Positions 5,181 through 9,861 of a stretch of DNA of 9,861 nt are shown in pieces (the first letter of the stretch is position 1; each line of letters opens with the position of its first letter). The stretch is taken from contig CAMKTW010000045.1 of assembly GCA_946415795.1 (NCBI GenBank), positions 1 through 9,861 of the forward strand, read 5' to 3'. The stretch is from an uncultured Bacteroidales bacterium (GTDB taxonomy: Bacteria > Bacteroidota > Bacteroidia > Bacteroidales > UBA932). The notes under the pieces were generated by a model, which saw nothing but the letters and a program-made list of their open reading frames with translations, did no database searches and had not been told where the DNA came from. Made by a program: the position numbers and the translations under genes.

Positions 5181-7640
5181 ATGACAGTTTCGTATAATTG
5201 GCTTAAAGACTATCTTAAGTTTGACCTCACCCCGGAAAAAGTGGCCGAGGTGTTGACTTTCACCGGTTTGGAGGTGGAACACGTGGAGACCGTTGAGCAA
5301 ATTCCCGGAGGCCTGGCAGGTGTTGTGGTGGCCGAGGTAATGGAGTGCGTGGCGCATCCCGACAGCGACCATCTGCACATTACAAGGCTCAATATCGGTG
5401 AAGCCGAGCCGCTCCAGGTTGTATGCGGCGCACCCAACGTGGCAGCAGGTCAGAAGGTTATGCTGGCTACGGTGGGTACCAGGCTGGTGGATATCCACGG
5501 AGAGGAGCTCAAACTCAAGAAATCCAAGATCCGCGGTGTGGAAAGCTTTGGTATGATATGCGCTCAGGACGAACTCGGTATCGGCGAGGATCACTCCGGC
5601 ATTATGGTGCTTGATCCCGATGCTGTTCCCGGAACCCCCGCCAAGGATTACCTTAAACTCTCCTGCGATACTGTCTATGAGATAGGCCTTACTCCCAACC
5701 GCATCGACGGAGCTTCCCATATCGGTGTGGCGCGCGACCTGTATGCGTGGTGCCGCCTGAACGGTGTCCCGGTAGAGTGGACCCTGCCGCAGCTCTCAAT
5801 CGAACTTAAGGGTGAGGGTAAAGCCATTCCGGTTGAGGTTATCGCTCCGGAGGATGCTCCCCGCTACATCGGCATCACCTTCAAGGATGTAAAGGTCGGC
5901 CCTTCTCCGGAATGGTTGCGTGACCGCCTGAACTCCGTGGGACAGCGTCCCATCAACAATATCGTGGATATCACCAATTTTATACTCAATGAGTACTGCC
6001 AGCCGCTGCACTGCTTCGATTTGAACCAGATAGAGGGGGGCAAGGTGATTGTCCGCCGTGCGTCAGAGGGTGAAAAGATGGTGACCCTGGACGGCGTCGA
6101 ACGCACCCTGAGCGACCGCGACCTGGTGATTGCAAACACCCGCGAGCCGATGTGTATCGCCGGCGTGTTCGGCGGCGAGAAGTCGGGTGTGACAGAGGCT
6201 ACCACCGATGTATTCCTGGAGATTGCATACTTTAACCCCGTCACCATTCGCAAGACCAGCAAGCGTCTGGGCCTCAAAACCGACGCATCGTTCCGCTACG
6301 AGCGCGGCATAGACCCTACCAACACCATGAACGTGGCGCGCCGTGCCGCACAGCTTATCTGCGAGCTCTCCGGTGCTAAGATAGTTGGCGAGCCGCAGGA
6401 GTTCTGCGCAGGTGGATTCAAGTGCGCAGAAGTTGACCTGGAATATGCCCGTATGTTCTCCTTGATGGGCAAGAATATAGGTGTTGAGACCGTAAAGGAT
6501 ATCCTCTCTTATCTGGATTACCAGATTGTTTCGGAGAGCGAAAATGGTTGCCGCGTGGCAGTGCCGGCATATTATGTGGACGTTACCCGCGAGTGCGACG
6601 TAGTGGAAGAGGTGCTGCGCATCTACGGCTACAACAACATAGAACTCCCGGGCGGTATGAAGGCGAGCATTCAGCCCACGCCGAGCCCCGACCCTGAACT
6701 GGTCCGCAAGCAGGTCAGCGACCTCCTTACAAACCGCGGTTTTTACGAGATTATGAACAACTCGCTCACCCGCAGCGCGTATTACGACAAGCTCGAGACC
6801 TTCCCGGCGGCTAATTGCGTCCGGCTGCTCAATCCGCTAAGTTCCGATCTGGACTGTATGCGCCAGAGCCTTATTCCCGCCGGTCTGGAGACAGTCTCCT
6901 ACAATATCAAGCATCAGAACAACGCCCTGAGACTGTACGAGATAGGTAATGTTTACAGCTACACTGCAGAAGAAGCCGATCCGCAGAGCGGGGCTAACTT
7001 GAATAACTATCACGAGGAGCTGATGCTCTCGTTGATAATCACAGGACCTGCTGCCAAGGTGTGGAATAACGAGATAGGGGCCGGTTCATATTTTGAGCTT
7101 AAGGGTTATCTGGAGTTGCTTGTGCGCCGCTACGGAATGAGTCTCTACGATATGGAGTGCGCCCCGGCACCGTCTGACATTTTCAGCGAGGGCCTCACTT
7201 ATTCCCTGCAGGGAAAGCGGTTCGCCACCATCGGTACCGTATCCAGGCCGATGCTCAAGATGTTTGACATAAAGCAGCCGGTATTCGTGGCCGAGGTCTC
7301 TTTCAAGACCCTGATGCAGGTGATTCGCCGCAACAAGGTGAAATATCGCGAACTGCCCAAGTACCCGGAGGTCAAGCGTGACCTGGCCCTGCTGCTCGAC
7401 GAGAAGGTTTCGTTTGCAGACATCCGTCGCGAAGCCCTTCGCTCCGAGAAGGCTCTGCTCAGGAGCGTGACTCTGTTTGACGTATATCGAGGCATAAAGA
7501 TCCCGGAAGGCAAGAAGCAGTACGCGCTCAGCTTCGTGCTTCAGAATCCTGAGCAGACCCTTACTGACGAAGCTGTAGAGCGGATTATGGACAAGCTGCT
7601 CAAGACCTTCGAAAGCAAGTTCGGGGCTATTTTGAGGTAA
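5181..7640 (+). CDS. pheT: Phenylalanine--tRNA ligase beta subunit
   Basis: The beta subunit of the alpha2-beta2 enzyme that charges tRNA-Phe. All domains of the long bacterial form are present in 819 residues: N-terminal segment 1-38; the EMAP-like tRNA-binding domain at about 40-152 (HPDSDHLHITRLNIGE, VVCGAPNVAAGQ); the B3/B4 editing domain at about 215-385 (NNIVDITNFIL, HCFDL); the B5 domain at about 415-490; the catalytic-like core; and the C-terminal ferredoxin-fold anticodon-binding domain at about 725-819 (YPEVKRDLALLLDE). pheS is not in the window, so the two subunits are encoded apart. It is cotranscribed with ftsY (9-nt gap) and its last 14 bases overlap the end of lnt on the other strand. 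No terminator is evident at its end. Confidence 0.98.
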   Translation: MTVSYNWLKDYLKFDLTPEKVAEVLTFTGLEVEHVETVEQIPGGLAGVVVAEVMECVAHPDSDHLHITRLNIGEAEPLQVVCGAPNVAAGQKVMLATVGTRLVDIHGEELKLKKSKIRGVESFGMICAQDELGIGEDHSGIMVLDPDAVPGTPAKDYLKLSCDTVYEIGLTPNRIDGASHIGVARDLYAWCRLNGVPVEWTLPQLSIELKGEGKAIPVEVIAPEDAPRYIGITFKDVKVGPSPEWLRDRLNSVGQRPINNIVDITNFILNEYCQPLHCFDLNQIEGGKVIVRRASEGEKMVTLDGVERTLSDRDLVIANTREPMCIAGVFGGEKSGVTEATTDVFLEIAYFNPVTIRKTSKRLGLKTDASFRYERGIDPTNTMNVARRAAQLICELSGAKIVGEPQEFCAGGFKCAEVDLEYARMFSLMGKNIGVETVKDILSYLDYQIVSESENGCRVAVPAYYVDVTRECDVVEEVLRIYGYNNIELPGGMKASIQPTPSPDPELVRKQVSDLLTNRGFYEIMNNSLTRSAYYDKLETFPAANCVRLLNPLSSDLDCMRQSLIPAGLETVSYNIKHQNNALRLYEIGNVYSYTAEEADPQSGANLNNYHEELMLSLIITGPAAKVWNNEIGAGSYFELKGYLELLVRRYGMSLYDMECAPAPSDIFSEGLTYSLQGKRFATIGTVSRPMLKMFDIKQPVFVAEVSFKTLMQVIRRNKVKYRELPKYPEVKRDLALLLDEKVSFADIRREALRSEKALLRSVTLFDVYRGIKIPEGKKQYALSFVLQNPEQTLTDEAVERIMDKLLKTFESKFGAILR

Positions 7641-9213
7641 GGCGTCTTACTAGAAGCGCAATAGACAGAAGCAGAAACATAAAACTGCATAAACGGCCTG
7701 TTACATCGCCATATAAGGTGTAGCAGGTCTTTTTATTGTTGAGATTTACGATGTTACGGATGGCCACGGGTTCCCACCATCCGGTGCGCTGAATCACGTC
7801 ACCGCGCTGGTTTATGAATCCGGAGATGCCGGTATTGGCCACGTGCACAACGTCGCGCCGAGTCTCGATGGCACGCAGCCTGGCGTAGCGGAAATGCTGC
7901 CGGTAGCCGGGTGTGTCTCCCCACCATCCGTCGTTGGTAATCACGGCGGTGAACTGTGCCCCATAGTTTGCTGTGCGACGGTAGTACTCTCCGTAGATGG
8001 ACTCGTAGCAGATCATTACGCCCACATCGGTCCCCTCTTTGCTGGTTAGGTTATGTACTTCGTCGCTCACGCCGTAACTGCTCATCGAACCGCCGAACAG
8101 TTCGAATACTTTGCCCAGGAAGCCCAGATAGCGCTGATAGGGGATTATCTCCACCGCCGGCACGAGCTTGGACTTGTGATAGTAGTTGCGCATTCCGGTG
8201 GTATCTATCATCATCGCCGTATTGTAAGAGCAATACCATTTGTCGCCAACCGGATGTGCGTTGTATGGCGCGGTGGCCCTTGTGGGGAAGAGGCGGTATG
8301 TGATGGCCCCAAGGATAAAGCTGGTTTGAGGGTAGTCTCGCAGCAGGCGCTGGATGGCGGCGTAGGTCACATTGGTTTCGGGCTTGTCCAGGTCATACTG
8401 GAATGTGTAGGTCTCGGGGGTTATCACAAAAACGGTACTGTCTGTGATTACGCCGCGCACAAGGTTCAGCATCTTCTCGTCCTGGATCTCCTGCCTGAGA
8501 CCGCCGTGCTTCTCTGTATATGCGTCTATGTTGGGCTGTACGGCAACTACCTCCACAGGGTCGTCGGTCTCGACATAACTGTTGTATAGGCTCAGTGAAA
8601 TTGCTATGGGGGCGGCAATCAGGGCAGCGGTGATTAAGCACATTGCCACTTTGCCCCTGGTGTCGTACTTGCTCTCGCTTTTGCGCCGCAGCGTCTTATA
8701 CGTCTCGTAGAGGAATATGTTGCCCAGCCAGATCCAGAGGCTCCCGCCAAGGAAGCCGGTATATTCGTACCACTGCGCCAGGACGGGACTGGTGGCCAGG
8801 CTGTTTCCCAGTATGAGCCATGGCCATGAGATCTCTACGTCCTGGTACACCCGCTCCCAGGCTATCCACATCACAATCAGGAAGAGGTAGCTCATCCCTC
8901 CCTTGAAATACCTTCTGCTGAAGATGAAGAGCCTGAAAACCACCCACATCTGAAGCGCGTTCAGGGTGATTGCGAAAAAGGCTCCGGGTATCGATATCCA
9001 GTTGATCCAGAAGGTGGTGGCAATGTTGAAGAGGAGAAAAGCCAGATACAGGAACCAGCCTTTGCGCCGTACTCCTCCCTCTTCGCACAGATCGGCAAAC
9101 CTGAGCAGCGGAATATATGCAAAGAGCGCCACCCAGCCGCAGTGGGGCACTAAAAAAGGAACCGATGCAAGTGCTGCGAACAGCAGCACGCAGACCCAAA
9201 CTTTACCTTTCAT
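7627..9213 (-). CDS. lnt: Apolipoprotein N-acyltransferase
   Basis: An inner-membrane enzyme that adds the third acyl chain to the N-terminal cysteine of lipoproteins. Of 528 residues, the first ~210 hold a series of hydrophobic segments (about 6-24, 26-40, 53-75, 78-98, 107-120, 152-170, 188-210). The periplasmic carbon-nitrogen hydrolase domain follows at about 220-490, and a final membrane segment at about 508-524. The predicted catalytic triad is Glu267 (TPETYTF), Lys347 (YYHKSKLVP) and Cys402 (MICYES). Glu355 (AVEIIP) and the ITNDGWWGDTPGYRQHF segment are family features. The E. coli enzyme has 512 residues. It converges on pheT, overlapping it by 14 bp, and diverges from ssrA across 63 bp. 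No SD precedes the ATG, and the next internal Met (residue 89) is too far in to be a start. Confidence 0.96.
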   Translation of the reverse strand: MKGKVWVCVLLFAALASVPFLVPHCGWVALFAYIPLLRFADLCEEGGVRRKGWFLYLAFLLFNIATTFWINWISIPGAFFAITLNALQMWVVFRLFIFSRRYFKGGMSYLFLIVMWIAWERVYQDVEISWPWLILGNSLATSPVLAQWYEYTGFLGGSLWIWLGNIFLYETYKTLRRKSESKYDTRGKVAMCLITAALIAAPIAISLSLYNSYVETDDPVEVVAVQPNIDAYTEKHGGLRQEIQDEKMLNLVRGVITDSTVFVITPETYTFQYDLDKPETNVTYAAIQRLLRDYPQTSFILGAITYRLFPTRATAPYNAHPVGDKWYCSYNTAMMIDTTGMRNYYHKSKLVPAVEIIPYQRYLGFLGKVFELFGGSMSSYGVSDEVHNLTSKEGTDVGVMICYESIYGEYYRRTANYGAQFTAVITNDGWWGDTPGYRQHFRYARLRAIETRRDVVHVANTGISGFINQRGDVIQRTGWWEPVAIRNIVNLNNKKTCYTLYGDVTGRLCSFMFLLLSIALLVRRLTSK

Positions 9214-9217
9214 AATT

Positions 9218-9250
9218 CAAATGTAGCGAGTTTTCAATTTTTTTTATAAA
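9218..9250 (-). promoter_or_regulatory. Candidate lnt promoter
   Basis: On the minus strand TACATTTG (9225 down to 9218) is an exact match to the Bacteroidota -7 element TAnnTTTG. A TTTA at 9250-9247, 21 nt upstream, can serve as an imperfect -33 TTTG box. An A8 tract (9245-9238) lies in the spacer. The -7 element ends 4 nt before the start codon, implying a leaderless or nearly leaderless mRNA. Confidence 0.5.
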
Positions 9251-9255
9251 CTTTG
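9247..9255 (+). promoter_or_regulatory. Candidate ssrA -7 element
   Basis: TAAACTTTG resembles TAnnTTTG with one extra base between TA and TTTG. It lies about 21 nt before the mature tmRNA 5' end, which leaves room for a short 5' precursor removed by RNase P. No clear -33 TTTG is present; a T-rich stretch occupies that region. It lies on the same DNA as the lnt promoter candidate, facing away from it. Confidence 0.35.
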
Positions 9256-9276
9256 CGCTTGAAATCGACAATTAAT

Positions 9277-9674
9277 GGGGATGTTTTGGTTTTGACAGCA
9301 ATCGATTTCTACAGGTAAGCACGTCGAGAGTCGTGGCCCCTCTCGTAAATCTCAGACCTCAAGCCATAACTGGCACAAACAACTATGCACTCGCTGCGTA
9401 ATCTAGGCTAAGCCAGATTCCTTAATCCGCCCGACAAGGTCGGGCCGACGAGCGTCCCGCCGGATTTTTTTGGAAGTTCGGTCCGGAGTCCGGGGCGTAG
9501 GCAGAACGATTCCTGCTCGCACCTACTGCTTCTGTCGGTGCGCTAAGATCCAGAGGCTAAGGTTGTACTAGCCCGTTGCCCGGCGGGTGCATCCCTACAA
9601 TCAAAGGGTAAATAAGCGTGTAGAAAGCTTGCGGGGACGTTGTTTGGACGGCGGTTCGAGTCCGCCCATCTCCA
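9277..9674 (+). ncRNA. ssrA: Transfer-messenger RNA (tmRNA)
   Basis: tmRNA rescues stalled ribosomes by acting as alanyl-tRNA and then as a short mRNA that adds a degradation tag. The acceptor stem pairs GGGGATG (9277-9283) with CATCTCC (9667-9673); the third pair is G-U (G9279, T9671), the identity element read by alanyl-tRNA synthetase. The T-stem is GGCGG/CCGCC (9650-9654, 9662-9666) with loop TTCGAGT. A conserved TTTTGACAGC D-like region follows the acceptor, and TGTAGAAAGCTT precedes the T arm. A pseudoknot stem is visible (CGAGAG 9325-9330 with CTCTCG 9340-9345), and several GC-rich helices follow the tag. A9674 is the discriminator; the following bases are CA, so CCA is not fully encoded and must be added. 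About 398 nt, normal for a one-piece tmRNA. Confidence 0.97.
9372..9401 (+). other. tmRNA proteolysis tag reading frame
   Basis: Within ssrA, GGC at 9372 opens the frame G-T-N-N-Y-A-L-A-A, ended by TAA at 9399-9401. The ALAA end is the ClpXP-type degradation signal. Published Bacteroidales tags begin with Gly (for example GENNYALAA and GETNYALAA), so GGC is taken as the resume codon. Thr replaces the usual Glu at the second position. A small hairpin GCCA-TAAC-TGGC (9363-9374) includes the resume codon. Confidence 0.85.
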
Positions 9675-9720
9675 CAATAATATAGGCAGCCTTCCGGCTG
9701 CCTATATTATTGTGGAGATG
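9667..9720 (+). repeat. Perfect 25-bp inverted repeat starting in the tmRNA acceptor strand
   Basis: Bases 9667-9691 and 9696-9720 are exact reverse complements around a TTCC loop. The first seven bases of the left arm (CATCTCC) are the 3' acceptor strand of ssrA. The right arm therefore ends in GGAGATG, an alternative partner for that strand in the precursor. The GC-rich core AGGCAGCC/GGCTGCCT next to the loop is followed by ATATTATTG, which can act as an intrinsic terminator in both directions. Confidence 0.95.
9684..9712 (+). terminator. Intrinsic terminator of ssrA
   Basis: The core hairpin AGGCAGCC (9684-9691), TTCC loop and GGCTGCCT (9696-9703) is followed by a T-rich stretch (ATATTATTG). 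It lies 10 nt after the tmRNA discriminator base, the usual place for termination of a structural RNA. The tract is broken by A residues, so efficiency may be moderate. Symmetry lets it work on the minus strand as well. Confidence 0.65.
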
Positions 9721-9755
9721 CCAGAGGCATAGCAATTGCCCGCACGCGCTTCGCT

Positions 9756-9775
9756 AGCGCCTGATGGCGCTTTTT
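9756..9775 (+). terminator. Second hairpin terminator after ssrA
   Basis: AGCGCC (9756-9761), loop TGAT and GGCGCT (9766-9771) form a 6-bp GC-rich stem running into a T-run (9771-9775). It reads on the plus strand only and would back up the ssrA terminator. The left arm can instead pair with GCGCT at 9746-9750, giving an alternative hairpin that excludes this one. Confidence 0.6.
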
Positions 9776-9781
9776 AGTTGG

Positions 9782-9802
9782 TTATACACAGTTTTGTACA
9801 CA
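9782..9802 (+). other. Pair of DnaA-box-like 9-mers
   Basis: TTATACACA at 9782-9790 fits the DnaA box TTATNCACA exactly, and TTGTACACA at 9794-9802 differs at one base. They have the same orientation and start 12 bp apart, in an AT-rich stretch with no visible gene. Two sites can arise by chance and nothing else here indicates an origin. The remaining bases to the window end show no supported feature. Confidence 0.2.
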
Positions 9803-9861
9803 TATTAATGCAAAATGATTAGAGAATAAGGTTATCCCACCTCAATACTCCAGTCATATAC

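Noticed and set aside
8053..8589. 178-residue open frame on the plus strand
   Set aside because: It is antisense to the lnt catalytic domain, whose triad and conserved motifs are clear; the plus-strand product is not recognisable.
9832..9861. Minus-strand frame VYDWSIEVG ending in TAA, possibly the end of a gene entering from the right
   Set aside because: It looks like a plausible C-terminus, but nine residues are too few, and another minus-strand frame is also open to the window edge.
9277..9861. Mobile element integrated at ssrA
   Set aside because: No integrase gene and no direct repeat of the ssrA 3' end are visible; the only repeat is inverted.
1..9861. CRISPR array, insertion sequence or defence system
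   Set aside because: No spaced direct repeats, transposase or defence motifs were seen; all long frames are recognisable housekeeping genes.

Overview
This window looks like an ordinary, densely packed chromosomal segment of a Bacteroidota bacterium, probably of the order Bacteroidales. Four things point there: a DUF4295 gene directly after rpmB-rpmG; near-absence of Shine-Dalgarno (SD) sequences; promoter candidates of the TTTG / TAnnTTTG type; and a tmRNA tag that starts with glycine and ends NNYALAA. I see no mobile element, CRISPR array or phage gene, and no evidence of an unknown defence or biosynthetic system. The interest lies in regulation of the translation machinery.

Layout. Positions 1-2617 carry a translation operon: a few codons of an upstream gene (thrS by expectation), infC (IF3), rpmI (bL35), rplT (bL20) and lepB (signal peptidase I), the last nearly fused to rplT. 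Positions 2618-3388 hold a second ribosomal transcription unit: a promoter candidate, rpmB (bL28), rpmG (bL33), a 55-residue DUF4295 protein (probably the Bacteroidota ribosomal protein bL38) and a hairpin terminator. A TYW1-like radical SAM gene of unknown substrate follows at 3394-4158, then ftsY and pheT in tandem (4209-7640). On the opposite strand lnt (7627-9213) converges on pheT with a 14-bp overlap. Divergent from lnt is ssrA (tmRNA, 9277-9674), followed by two hairpins and an AT-rich tail with no gene that I can support.

Functionally almost everything serves protein synthesis and export: initiation (IF3), ribosome assembly (bL20, bL35, bL28, bL33, probable bL38), tRNA-Phe charging (PheT), ribosome rescue (tmRNA), membrane targeting (FtsY), signal-peptide removal (LepB) and lipoprotein maturation (Lnt).

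The most notable observations are these. infC appears to start at an AUA codon behind the only strong SD in the window, with no ATG start available upstream of residue 19. A hairpin precedes rplT. The tmRNA 3' acceptor strand is the beginning of a perfect 25-bp inverted repeat. Promoter candidates for ftsY and lnt lie so close to their start codons that the mRNAs would be leaderless.
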